Shown one piece after another: positions 1 through 11,184 of a DNA stretch of 64,000 nucleotides (positions are counted from its first letter, which is position 1; each line of letters starts with the position of its first letter). This stretch comes from Cornus controversa (Eukaryota > Streptophyta > Magnoliopsida > Cornales > Cornaceae). The stretch is taken from assembly GCA_026545225.1 (NCBI GenBank), contig CM048845.1, forward strand, positions 1,449,001 through 1,513,000, given 5' to 3'. The translations under genes and the position numbers were made by a program. A model generated the notes under the pieces. That model was not told the origin of the DNA. It worked only from the letters and a program-made list of their open reading frames with translations, and did not search any database.

Positions 1-542
1 ATTTCAAAAGAGGCTAGCAAATAATAAGTTGAAAAAAAAAATAAAGAAGAAAAATAAAATATAAAGAAAAAAGTAGTAGAAAAGTAAGTATTTGACTTTT
101 TATTAAAGAAAAAAACTATATTAAAAAAAAAAGACAACATAGAAAGAGGGAAGAATAAGAAGAAAATAATGATAAAAAAATATTTTAAAAGTATGTAAAT
201 ATTATCTGTTATAATATTAGATAATATATTTATAATAAATTATATATTATATTATTTCGGATCCAATTATTATCGGATCGGATTGACCATAATTGATATC
301 CGATTTGTTTAGCTAACGAATTATGAAAGTAAATGTTCAATCCATATTTTAATTAGCGGTTAGAATTCGAATTAAAATTCAATCAATTCACTGTTTTATG
401 GTGTATTTGTGATACTCGGTCAATCTCTCCCTCACCCCCTCTCATATTCAAATGTGTTGTCACACCACGTCATTCATTAGACGACCTTAACCATGGACAC
501 ATTGGAGATATATAAAATTAGAATATATGGTAAAGGCAGATA

Positions 543-576
<34 letters not shown>

Positions 577-1925
577 TTTCAACTACAACGAACAAACTAC
601 ATGTGAAGTGATGTGCAGATGAGATTTTCAGTGCTGGTTAGTAAGAAAAGTGGTTGCTTCGTCAATTGTTGGCTAAAATCATGATTAGGAATTGAATTTC
701 AAAGAATAACGATCATAATTAAGGACAAGAAGAATGATCGACCTCATAACGGAATATATGCAGTGGTGTGTGAGATTGTCTTAGCACTAGCTAGCTAGGC
801 AAGTGGTGTGCCTCCATTGAAAATTTGGTCTTCTTGTACTCAAAATGATCATCAAGGCTAATACGTGGATTATTATAAAATAAAATAAAAATATACTGCA
901 AGGATTTGAAGACATTATTTGTTAGGAAACCCCCAAATAATAGAAAAAAAAAAAAAGTAATGATATCCTAAGACCCCCTCATCATTAGTTCTTCATATTT
1001 AACTAATGGACTTTAGTAATTAAATATGAGAGCTCGTGACTTTTGTCATGAGAGAACTCTCTTGATAGCATTATTCGGAAAAAAAAAAGACCTAATAACA
1101 AATAATTCATTCTCCTATTCCATAAATTTCAAATTAATAATATTGTGTGTAACTTTTTTTTTTATTTTTTATCTAGTACGTAGAACTATCCACACACACT
1201 ACCTCTACTAAGGCTTGAATCCTATACCTCTCATTTGGAAGCCCCAACCTCCCATATTGCGTACAACTTTAAAAGAAGTTGATTCAATTGGTCATATATT
1301 AACATAGTAACAATTTACTATAACTACATGTGTGGAAAGCTCTAGCTTACCTTTTGAACAACTCAAGTCTATTTTGATTTTTCACAAGTTTGGGCAATCA
1401 AGTTTACTATTAGGATTGAGTTTGACTTGAAAAATCTCAACCCAAATTTAATTAAAATTGGACTTGAATTGAGGCGTCATTAATCCGAGCTCAACCCAAA
1501 TTCGAATTCTAATTTTTATTATACATTTTTTACAATATGATATTATTATTGACCGTTTATAAATTAATTTTGTAATGGAATATCAATTATTCAATTAATG
1601 AACTTTAGAAACAAAACTTTATTTTATGAATTGTAATATGATGAATAAAATAGGTTAGGTAGGTGCCGTTTAATTCATGTAATTTCAAGTGGGTCCACTT
1701 AGGATTTAATCTGTTTTCGGATTAAACATAGAAAAGTTAGTAATAGCATACTCCATTGTCGCGTATTACATATTTATAAAGAGAAGGGAAATTGTATTAG
1801 GAAACTTAAAACATATGAATTGAAAGAATATCAACCCTAATCATTTACTTTGAATTTTTGTAGGAAGATTATCATTCATTTGAATATGATGCATGATAAA
1901 ATGAGAGGCACACATGCATCTAATA
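1..1925. other. AT-rich intergenic sequence, no gene seen
   Basis: No open reading frame here has a recognisable domain; the longest, at 1026-1211, is low-complexity and lacks coding character. The stretch holds poly(A)/poly(T) runs and a (TA)n microsatellite near 546-573. I see no RNA gene or terminal repeat. Confidence 0.6.
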
Positions 1926-1928
1926 TTA

Positions 1929-2834
1929 GGGCTAATTGTATAAAATCCTCCTTTAACAATTATTGATTTGCAGAATCCTCTCCTTATGAATTATTTTTGA
2001 CCAAAACCGAAAAAAAAAACACCTCAACTAATCAAAGGAGTTACTTTAAAGGAACAAGTACTAAAATACCCCGCAAGGCAAGGGGGTTTTATGCATTTTG
2101 CCCAATTGTGTGAATTTAGTTATAAAAAAAAAATTGAATAATAAGATTTAAAGTTTTATTTTCTGTTAAATGTATCTTCATACTTGTAATTAAAGAAAAG
2201 TATAAAAAATTAAAAAAGTAAAATTCATAGTTATGAGTGCAACAACATCAATGTGGTAAATTATAAAAGATTGAGTGCAATTACATCAATGTGGTAAATT
2301 ATAAAAGATCGTGTAATTTGTCTTGTCAAATAAAGTTAATAATTTAAAGTTAGACCAATGTATTAATAGCTATTTTATGCCATTCAATTACTTTTTGTTA
2401 TTAAGATTTATTTTTGTCAATCTAATTGTTTGATCAAATGTCCATCTCATATACTTATATTATATATATACGCATTGTATAAAATAAAAAAATATAATAT
2501 AATAATGGTATATAATATACTTTTTTTTTATGATTTTTTTTAATTAAAAGTATGTTGATGCATGTAATAAAAAATATAAGTTCAAATCTAATTATTCATT
2601 AAAGAAGAAAAAAACATATATTTTTTAACTAAATTCACACAATTGAGCGAATTGCATAAAACTCCTTGACTTCGGGGAATATTTTAGTAATTGTCCCTTT
2701 AAAGTAACCCCCCTCGGTTAGTTGAGGGGTTTTTTTCCAAAACAAATCATAAAGGTTTTTTTTTGAAAATCGGTAATTGTGAAGGGGGTTTTACGCAAAT
2801 CGGTATTGCGAAAGGAGTTTTATGCAATTCACCC
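1929..2834. mobile_element. Fold-back DNA transposon with long imperfect terminal inverted repeats
   Basis: The left arm (about 1929-2120, starting GGGCTAATTGTATAAAATCC) and the reverse complement of the right arm (about 2620-2834, starting GGGTGAATTGCATAAAACTC) align imperfectly for well over 100 bp, including matching A-rich and C-rich blocks. Both ends are flanked by TTA (1926-1928 and 2835-2837), a 3-bp target duplication typical of PIF/Harbinger-type elements. No transposase reading frame is present, so the element is non-autonomous. The superfamily is inferred only from TTA and the GGG termini. A 3-bp duplication in AT-rich DNA is weak evidence by itself; the long inverted arms are the main support. 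Confidence 0.6.
2235..2310. repeat. Two-copy tandem repeat, 38-bp unit
   Basis: GAGTGCAA...CATCAATGTGGTAAATT...AAAAGAT occurs twice head to tail (2235-2272 and 2273-2310) with a few mismatches. It lies in the AT-rich core of the fold-back element, between its inverted arms. Confidence 0.8.
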
Positions 2835-2884
2835 TTAATCACTGATTTTTTTTCCTTGATTATGGTCAAACTTCTCCTTATTGA

Positions 2885-3069
2885 TGTCACACCCTGAAAT
2901 CCAAACTGTCGGGACTCCCCCGGTCTAAGCTTGAATCCTAGGTAATAAGGTGTCATGATTACCCGATTGTCATCCTACAACCCGGACAACCATGACAAAC
3001 TACCATTGAATTAAACATCAACATCTCTCACATAAAATCCCTCCTTGATATCTTACTTTAATACCAAGA
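2885..3069 (-). mobile_element. Leader/PBS stub next to a Ty3-type LTR (truncated)
   Basis: Read on the minus strand, the long LTR ending at 3070 is followed two bases later by TTGGTATTAAAG (3056-3067). This resembles a tRNA primer-binding site with one or two changes. About 170 bp of non-coding leader follow, and then recognisable element sequence stops. The far edge (2885) again starts TGTCACACCC on the plus strand, like the LTR edge at 3070, so this piece could instead be the end of a related LTR. No gag or pol is present here. Confidence 0.4.
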
Positions 3070-3395
3070 TGTCACACCCCAAATCCTAGGCCATGATTTG
3101 TCGAGGAAGCCTTTACATTATCAATGCATCAATTCCTCACTAGAACCTCACAATGATCAACAATCTAAGTTATCATCTCATAAATCATTGGAAGCATTAT
3201 CATGTACATCAATTCCTCACTGAAATGTCACATAGATCAATCAATCTAAGTTATGATCTAAAAATCTAGCAGAAGCATTTTTCGCAAATCAACATCATCA
3301 TATTCGATGATCATTCTCACAATAGGACTCCACATGCACACCATGCACTCCTATTCACTCATTTCAGCTCACCTCAGCTCCCTCAGCATCTAGCT

Positions 3396-3625
3396 TAACG
3401 ATGCATCATAACCTAGATTACGATGTATCGTAAACTATGATGCATCGCCCATGTAACATAACAAGGTGCGAAAATCACTGTTTTTTACCACCAAATTTCC
3501 TCATTTCTGCGATGCATCGTAATCCAATATGCGATGCATCAAAATATTATAATATATCATAATGCATGTTACAATGCATCATAAGATGACGATGCATCGT
3601 AATAAGCATTACGATCTATCGTTTC
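3396..3625. repeat. Cluster of GATGCATC-centred short palindromes
   Basis: About eight variants of ACGATGCATCGT occur within 230 bp, for example near 3398, 3420, 3436, 3510, 3531, 3571, 3587 and 3610. The two best-preserved copies are GCGATGCATCGT and ACGATGCATCGT. Spacing is irregular, so this is not a simple satellite. It lies in the long LTR and could be a cluster of protein-binding sites, but no function is shown. Confidence 0.6.
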
Positions 3626-3816
3626 TACTCGGCTAGCTGGCTTTCTTCACACTCAACACTTGGTTCATTTCATGTTTTCTCAACTCAATCATTCTACCAT
3701 TAACATAAATGCATAAATGGGCATCAATGGAAATATAAATCAACATTCTCATTGTCTAGCATTCACCATGCTCAAAACATACATATAAAGTAAGAAATCA
3801 TAAGACATAATCCTAA

Positions 3817-4894
3817 TGTAACAGTCCGCTCCACCTGATGGTATGATATTGTCCACTTTGGGCCTAAGCCCATGCGATTTTGTTCTTGGATTTTACCCTA
3901 AAAGGCCTAATACCATTTGGAGAGAATACATTACATATAAGCACATCCCCTTCTCCACACCCAGGCAATGTGGGATTGAGCACCCTATAGCCTGCCAGTG
4001 TGGTAGCTCGCCCAGTTTCTCTCGCACCTGCCCACAAGGGTCACTACAATCCATCCCCTAGGAGGCCCGACGTCCCCGTTGGCACATTTTGGCTGGGCTC
4101 CAGCTTAGATACCATTTGTAAAAATCCGCTCCACCACATGGTATGATATTGTCCACTTTGGGCCTAAGCCCGAACAATTTTGTTCTTGGATTTTATCCCC
4201 AAAAGGCCTCATACCATTTGGAAAGAACACATTACATATAAGCACATCCCCTTCTCCACACCCAGGCGATGTGGGATTGAGCACCCTATAACCTGCTAAT
4301 GTGGTAGCTCGCCTCTCGCACCCGCCCACAAGGATGTAACAGCCCGCTCCACCTGGTGGTATGATATTGTCCACTTTGGGCATAAACCCACACAGTTTTG
4401 CTCTTGGGTTTTACCATAAAAGGCTTCATACCATTTGGAGAGAACACACTACATATAAGCACATCCCCTTCTCCACACATAGGCGATGTGGGATTGAGCA
4501 CTTTGTAGCTTGTCAGTGTGGTAGCTCGCCCAGTGTCTCTCGCACCCGCCCACATCACACTCACCCACAAGGGTCACCACAATCCACCCCCTAGGAGGCC
4601 CAACGTCCTCGTTGGCACACTTCCGGTTAGGTCCAGCTTTGATACCATTTGTAACAGCCCGCTCCACCACATGGTATGATATTGTCCGCTTTGGGCCTAA
4701 GCCTGCGCGATCTTGTTCTTAGATTTTACCCCAAAATGCCTCATACCATTTAGAGAGAACACACTACATATAAGCACATCTCCTTCTCCACACCCCAGTT
4801 GATGTGGGATTAAGCACCCTGTAGTATGCTAGTGTGGTAACTAATCCAGTGTCTCTCGCACCCTCCCACATCACACCTGCCCACAGTCACTACA
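3817..4894 (-). mobile_element. TRIM (miniature LTR retrotransposon) array, four LTRs and two internal domains
   Basis: Minus-orientation copies of one miniature LTR element lie end to end: LTR 3817-4048, internal 4049-4116, LTR 4117-4334, LTR 4335-4581, internal 4582-4649, LTR 4650-4894. LTRs run TGTAG(T)...TTACA in the sense orientation and are about 220-250 bp. The internal piece is only about 70 bp and holds a PBS-like sequence (reverse complement of GATACCA) and a purine tract, with no coding. One target duplication, CCTAA, flanks the whole array (3812-3816 and 4895-4899). It therefore behaves as one insertion that grew by LTR-LTR recombination, or as a concatemeric insertion. It interrupts the long Ty3-type LTR. 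Confidence 0.85.
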
Positions 4895-4899
4895 CCTAA

Positions 4900-6492
4900 T
4901 ATGTTCTCAAAACATAAAAGGTCTTATACATGTTCACCACATGCATATAGTCCACATTCCGGACATGCATTCAAATAAAATACTAAATGTCTTTAAATGA
5001 AACCGGTCACATTCCACGTCAATTCATCGTTGGGGAGACTCCGTCACATCTTTACCATTTCCTGAAAAGTGTTAATACTCGTGGGATGAGCTACAACACG
5101 CTTAGTAGGAATGTATAAAACACAATTCCGTAAGTTCCGTGAATACCACATAAGCATACATTATCATGTTATGCAAATATCTGTATATCTCAACCATATC
5201 ATAAGCAATATTTAATGCAACATGATATGCACAACTCCCTCATCCTTTCCACCAATCCACTGGACTCCAATTCCCTGGACGATCCAATCCAACCTAACTG
5301 GGGCTCCTACCAGGACCCCATCGTAGGACTCCATTTTAGGGATTATCCTCTTCCACCTAACTGGAGCTCCTACCCGGATTACTCCACGAGACTCCTCACT
5401 GGATTACCCTACAAGAGTTCCTCCCCAGATTGCCTCGCCACTCGTCAAGAGGATTCACCAACCAATTGAGCTCACCACCCTCACCATATACTTGCTAATG
5501 AATGAAGATGAATTCCACATTCTTATGTTAAACGTGCACATGTAATTGAAAATGACTTTGTAAACACTCAACATGCTTGTACATTTTCATACAAATCTCA
5601 CATACATTCATATTAAACATGTATCACATTTTTCACATTTCACATCACTTATATTGATAATCAAACATGTTTTACATGTAAATATACTTTTAAAATAATT
5701 TATCAAACACCTAAGTGTCACCTTTACATATACACATGAATACACATAATTCTCTTACATTTCACATTCAACATGCTATATAATCATTTAAAACAATCAA
5801 AGACATGTAATCATCATATTTCACATTGAGAATTCTTTAAATTATTTAATCTAGCATGCTTTAACATTGAAAGACATCTAATTATACTCACATAACCAAT
5901 TGGTTGTCATAGACAACCAATATACTCACGCAAATCCCGGATTCCATGGGTTAGACATCCCTATCTCAATTTAGAAGAATTTCTAAATAATTTTCCTAAT
6001 TTCTCACTGAAATGAACTTTCTCCAAATTTGATTTTGAATGGATCAAACTCAACCCTCGATACTTAGACCAATTCTCTCTTCTTCAGTGCCTTCTAATTC
6101 TCGCCCCAAGCCTCTCAATTTCAATAGAGAATGAAGAATAAATAGAAAGGAGGAGAATACAACATTCATTTTCTCATTCTTCATCAGCCGTAACTTCCTG
6201 GGCTCCGTTTTCACTTTTGGTAACTCCTACGGACCCGAAATAGATTCCATAATTCATAAAATATTTTATTTAAGCTAATATCAAATTTTGATATCATTTC
6301 GACACTTTTAGATTTTTCTGCCCACCGGACCAGCGTCCCGGGCCCAAAAAATTTAAATTTCACCAAACTTTTCCAGACCCTTATACAAGTCTCCAAACAT
6401 GTATTTTACATTTAAAACACATAAATAATCATTTAAATGACTTTAAATGAAATAAGAAAAAAAAGTGGCCAAAAATGGTCACGATTCTTACA
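4900..6492. other. Distal part of the long Ty3-type LTR, no gene
   Basis: This is the promoter-proximal (minus-strand start) part of the LTR. It is AT-rich with repeated TTTCACATT/ACATGT-type words and has no domain-bearing reading frame. The open frame at 5215-5469 is compositionally biased (repeated Pro/Leu/Ser) and I do not consider it a gene. Confidence 0.5.
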
Positions 6493-8765
6493 ATTGCCAT
6501 GAGCATACACAAGACACCCAAATATTTTCAGATTACTATAACTAGCAAGAGAACCAAAAACATAGCTCTTCTGGAGACTTATAATTGATAACAGTCGATA
6601 GAGATCCGTTCACCAAGTAACAAGTTGTGCAAACAACTTTAGTCATAACACTTTGTCTAACCTAGCATTGGACAACATACATTGTGCTCTTTTCAATAAT
6701 ATTTTATTCATATATTCTGTAACTCCATTTTATTGCGAATTTCCTCACTGTACGATGTCTCACAATCCCATAAGCCTTGCATAACTCATTAAATTCTACA
6801 TTACAGAATTCCAAGTCATTTTCTATCCTCAAGCACTTGACCTACCTTCCAATCTGTTTCTCAATCAAGGTCGCCTCCTACTTGAACATGATAAAATCCT
6901 CATTCTTCGAATTTAGAATATATACCTAAAATTTTTGAGAAAAGTCATCAATTAGTGTCATCATATATTTGCCACCCCCATGTGAAGGAACACAAGAGGG
7001 ACCCCGAAGGTCAAAATCAATATAATCCAAAGTTTCCTTTGTCCGATGAATAGTTGTACTGAATCTCACCTTGCAAATTTTTTCGAAGACATAATGTTCA
7101 CAGAAATCTAGCTTTTCAATTTTTTGCCCACCAAGCAGACCCTACTTACTCAGAACATCCATATCTCTCTCACTCATATGTTCAAGCTGCATATGCCACA
7201 TTCTGGTAGTATCTAAATTCAGATATGAGAATGATATTATAATTGAACCCGTGATTGTGCTAGCCTGTAACGCATACAAACTATGTTGCTTCAGTTCCTT
7301 CATCACCAAATGAGTACCCTTTGAAACCCGAATAAATCCACCTCCAGCCTTCTAACTGCACCCGATGAAATTCGATGTATTAATGCTTACAGTTCTGGAA
7401 CATGCCTAACATCAGTCAAGGTTGTCACCATGTCGTCATACATCTTGATTCAAACTGTATTGATACCTAAAACCTAGCTTGCACGACACATTGTTCCCTA
7501 TCAGGACTTCTCGTCCATCAGTGAACAGATAAAAGGTAAACCAGACTCAGTTAGGACAATTCGCATCCATCAATGCTTGACATTTGTTGTAATACGCCGC
7601 TCCAACACATGGTATGATATTATCCGCTTTGGGCCTAAGCTCGCACGATTTTGCTCTTGGGTTTTATCCTAAAAGGCCTCATACCATTTGAAGAGAACAT
7701 ACTACATATAAACACATCCCCTTTTCCACACCCAAGCAATGTGGGATTGAGCACCCTGTCAATGTGGTAGCTCAGCGGAGTGTCTCTTTTTGCACCCACC
7801 CACATCACACCCGTCCACAAGGGTTACTACAATCCACCCCCACCCCCCACGAGGCTCGATGTCCTTACTGGCACACTTTCAGCTGGGTTCAGGCTCTGAT
7901 ACCAACTGTAATACCCCGCTCTAACACATGGTATGATATTGTCTATTTTGGGCTTAAGCCCGCACGCTTTTGATCTTGGGTTTTACCCCCAAAAGGCCTC
8001 ATACTATTTAAAGAGGACATACTACATATAAGCACATCCCCTTTTTCACACCCAGGCGATGTGGGATTGAGCACCATGTACCTTGTCAGTGTGGTAGCTC
8101 AGCCTAGTGTCTCTTTTTGCACCCGCCCATATCACACCTGTCCACAAAGGTTACTACATTTTTGTTGCCCTCAAACACCCTTCCTTAGAATTCAAAGTTG
8201 TATTCATGTCTTTCATAGACAACGCAGTTCTGCCATATATCATTGTATTGACAAATTTCTCATAAGAGAGTGACAGAGAACATAATAGAATAATAGCCTG
8301 ATCCTCATCCTCTATTTTAACAACAATGTTATTTAAATCCATGATGATATTGTTTACCTCGTCAAAATGGTCTTTTAGAAAAGAACCTTCCTACATCTAA
8401 AGAGTGAATTACCTCTTATTAAGATATGAGCAGTTTGCAAGATAATTTGTCATATACCTAGCCTCCAATTTATTCTATATCCCATCTGGCGTAAAATTTC
8501 TAGAAAATTCTCACAAAATTTCTTCTCTCAAGCACAACATAATCATACTATGTGCTTTCTCCATAACTTCATATTTGTCCTTGATCTTTTCTGGCAGTAC
8601 ATCCTTTCTCCATAACCCATGTTGTACCATCAGGACCTGCATCCTAACCCGTCACAGGTTGAAGTCATTCTTGTCATTGAACTTCTCAATTTCCATAAAC
8701 TTGGTCAACATCCCAACATTGAACCGAAAGCTCTGAAACTAATTTGTTGTGCTCTGATACCAGTT
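6493..8765 (-). pseudogene. Antisense Ty1/copia relic (gag to integrase region), broken by a TRIM
   Basis: The minus strand encodes scrambled copia Gag and integrase fragments. The clearest is at 8154-8342, with [16 protein letters not shown] and LNSKEG, closely matching the Gag of the copia at 33351-38162 ([16 protein letters not shown]), so the two belong to one family. A PBS lies at 8751-8762 (reverse complement TGGTATCAGAGC), directly inside the LTR edge at 8766. The coding DNA contains many stops and frameshifts and a TRIM insertion (7588-8158). It ends at the long LTR edge (6492), so reverse transcriptase and RNase H are absent. It is not functional. Confidence 0.75.
7588..8158 (-). mobile_element. 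Complete TRIM element (LTR-internal-LTR)
   Basis: LTRs at 7588-7831 and 7917-8158 flank an 85-bp interior (7832-7916). In the sense orientation the interior starts with a tRNA-iMet-type PBS (TTGGTATCAGAGCC) and ends with a G-rich polypurine tract. The left flank is TTTGT and the right flank starts TTTTTGT, an approximate duplication blurred by the T-run. The host DNA on both sides is the Gag part of the antisense copia relic, and the coding similarity resumes across the insertion. Confidence 0.85.
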
Positions 8766-9400
8766 TGTTGTGAGAAACATTACAGAAGCAAGTAAATAAG
8801 ACAACGAACTAAGCACTCAATCAAGAAACAAACAGAAAAGTAAATATGTTGCACAAAGAACACAAAGAATTACATCGATCCATCGAAAGATTTCACTATG
8901 TGGAAAATAAGAAGATTACAAGTTTCAGCCCCAAACCCTTTTTTTCTCTATTTATGGCTATCAGAGTTCTCTCTCTTTTTCTAGCCCCAAGGTTCTCTCA
9001 CCACTCTTACTTGATTAAGAGATGCTTTTTCCCAAACCCTAAATGCCTATACATATAGGTTACAAGAGAATATAAGAACTAGGCCCAAAAAATCCAAGAA
9101 AATCATGTTTCTTATTTTCAATGATTGAAGCGTCCGCATGCTACGATCGATCAGACTTCAATCAAAGCCTTTCACACTCTCTGTGATCGAAGTTGCGATC
9201 GATTGATGCTCTACTGCAATCAATTAGAGCTTCAATCTCAAAAACATTCAGGCCACAACATCACATATTTAAGCTCAATATACCCTTTATGTAGGCTAAA
9301 TCATGTTTTTGTTAGCATTTGGACTGAGTTATTGGGCTAGTAATCTTTAGCCTCTCTCTTGTAAATTTGTATTTCATTCATACAATATACAACTTACTTA
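8766..9400 (-). repeat. 5' LTR of the antisense copia relic (outer edge uncertain)
   Basis: The inner edge is precise: plus-strand TGTTGTGAGAAAC at 8766 lies next to the PBS, so the minus-strand LTR ends in ...CTCACAACA. The sequence out to about 9.3-9.4 kb has LTR-like features (CT-rich blocks, a TATA-like ACCTATATGTATAGG near 9045-9060). I cannot find a matching second LTR, so the outer end is a guess. Confidence 0.4.
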
Positions 9401-9758
9401 CAAAAAAACAAAATAGATTAGGAGAATCTGAAAATGGTCCTTGGATATACTTCCTTAAAATTCAATCTTATATGCATTGAACTGACAATAATTTATTTTA
9501 TCATCAAAGGCTTAGTCCAAAAAGTATCTCTTCCTTTCAAAAGGAGGTTTCAGTTAAACTTGCATATGATACAAACACGTATGTGATTTACTTACTAACA
9601 AAATAATTTTAATTTCTAAGACGACTTCGTAAGATTTACTAAAAAGTACAACATTATTTAATTTATTCTTATTTGCTTTTCATTCTTATATAGTATGAAA
9701 TGTAAAAAAATATACTTGTTATAAGAATCTAGATTTACAATAGGGCCTTTACGTTTTA

Positions 9759-10100
9759 AGGTAAAATGCAAACCCCCAATGTGCAAGAAACACCCTTACT
9801 TTTTGGCATGTGTATATAAATCCCTATAATTTCAAATTTTGGAGCTTGCCTCTATTGCATATAATGATGTCAGAATTTTTTGCAAAACACAAAAGTACCC
9901 TTTTGTTATTTCACATTTTGGCTTTTTTTTTAATAAAAAAATTATAAAGTAAGGGTACTTTAGTCATTTCATTGTTCAATTTTTCCCAAATTAAAGATTT
10001 GTCCTTATTTGCACATTGAAAAATATAGGAGATTTTGCTAACAATAGGGGGGTCTTTGCAAATTTTCTATATAACATGAGAATTTTTTTGCACTTTACCC
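9759..10100. mobile_element. MITE-like fold-back element
   Basis: Outer arms GGTAAAATGCAAACCCC (9760 on) and GGGTAAAGTGCAAAAAAATT (reverse complement ending at 10100) pair imperfectly. An inner pair, AAAGTACCCTT near 9890 and AAGGGTACTTT near 9951, is a clean inverted repeat. No coding capacity is present. Target duplications are not clear, so the superfamily is not assigned. Confidence 0.5.
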
Positions 10101-10965
10101 TACTTTTTATTAACTTAACAATATTATTATAGAAAGGACTTCAACAATGGAGAAAAATGAAGCCTTAGGGAATTGCCTAATGGCAAGACTCTTACCTCAC
10201 ATCTTAGAGATTTGAAGCTCGAATCTCCCTAAGGCGAGTCACAAAGAGATAGAGGGTTCATATGTCCGGTGGTTAAGTTTTAAGATCAAATAAATTCAAC
10301 GTTGTTACTTTCTGGCATGCATTAGATTAGATTAGCTAACATACTTGCACTACGTTTTGAATGCTAGGATTTGGAATTAAAAATGGATATCCTATTATTT
10401 GGAAAAAATGGAATTTAAAATGGATTTAAATTTCATAAAATCTGAAATCCCAAAATTTATAGTCCTCAAATCCCATGAAAATTGGCGGCGAATTAAAGAG
10501 ATTTGTAAATTGGTTAACTCACAACTTTGTAACTATCCAATTTTCTCTTTTCAATAAACATAAAATTGTGATTCCACTCAATCAGTTAAAATGGAACAAG
10601 AAATATTTCTTTGATGATTCAGCTCTAGTTTATTCTAAACACACAAATGGGACTTCATTTCAAATTCAATCAAAATCCTTTTCCGGTTCTAAATCCAAAT
10701 TCCAAAATAATTTGGTTCCAAAAAAAGTGAGGTTAACATTTTAGCATATTTGAGATTATAATTTATAGAATCTTTAATTAATAAACTAATTTTACCTTCA
10801 CAATATAAAACATATATAATTGGTTTAGGTTTATTACCACTTATTCATATTAGTTGAAATCTTGGTACTTCTTGTTGTTCTTATAATACATTTTTTTTTT
10901 GGTTATAGGCACGTTCAGTAACTTATTTTTTGAGTCAAAAATTACTTCCGAGACTTCATTTAATG
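10101..10965. other. Intergenic AT-rich sequence
   Basis: The 89-residue open frame at 10475-10744 has no recognisable domain. The surrounding DNA repeats TTTGGAATT/AAATGGATTT words, suggesting an old MITE rather than a gene. Nothing else can be supported. Confidence 0.45.
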
Positions 10966-11184
10966 TGTTAGAATAAGAGGAAGAGAGAGAGAGAATTATT
11001 TCTGAACTGTATTAATGAATGGTATGATTTTACAATATATAATAAGTTCATATATATAGGAGAAAGAAAGGGGGTAGGTGAGTGGGGAGCAAGTTAACCT
11101 ATCCATGGTAAGCCCCAATCATAGAAAATCCTAATGTGATATGGAAAAAGCACAATACACAATATATACTAATATATTCTAACA
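10966..11184 (-). repeat. 3' LTR of an antisense copia element
   Basis: The minus strand reads TGTTAGAATATATTAG... from 11184 to ...CTTATTCTAACA at 10966, so the 219-bp unit has TGTTAG...CTAACA inverted ends. It is immediately preceded on the minus strand by a G-run polypurine tract (plus strand CCCCCCC, 11185-11191). It carries a (GA)n tract next to its edge, and a remnant of the partner 5' LTR with the same tract is found at 13787. Confidence 0.8.

Larger units (their letters stand above)
3070..6492 (-). repeat. Long LTR of a Ty3-type retrotransposon, interrupted by a TRIM array
   Basis: On the minus strand the segment starts TGTAAGAATCGTGACC at 6492 and ends GGGTGTGACA at 3070, so it has the TG...CA termini of an LTR, with a PBS-like site just beyond. 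Without the nested TRIM array (3817-4899) it would be about 2.3 kb, a size seen in long-LTR Ty3 elements. No second LTR or coding region is attached, so it is a truncated or solo LTR. It appears to sit in an antisense copia relic that resumes at 6493. The possible 5-bp duplication around the outer edges (ATTGA at 2880-2884, ATTGC at 6493-6497) is imperfect. The interior contains a cluster of GATGCATC-like palindromes (3396-3625). Confidence 0.55.

Noticed and set aside
3396..3625. CRISPR-like array from repeated GATGCATC words
   Set aside because: The repeats are short palindromes with irregular spacing in a plant LTR. CRISPR arrays are not found in plant nuclear genomes.
10475..10744. 89-aa open frame as a host gene
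   Set aside because: No domain, no coding bias that I can see, and the surrounding DNA has MITE-like repeated words.
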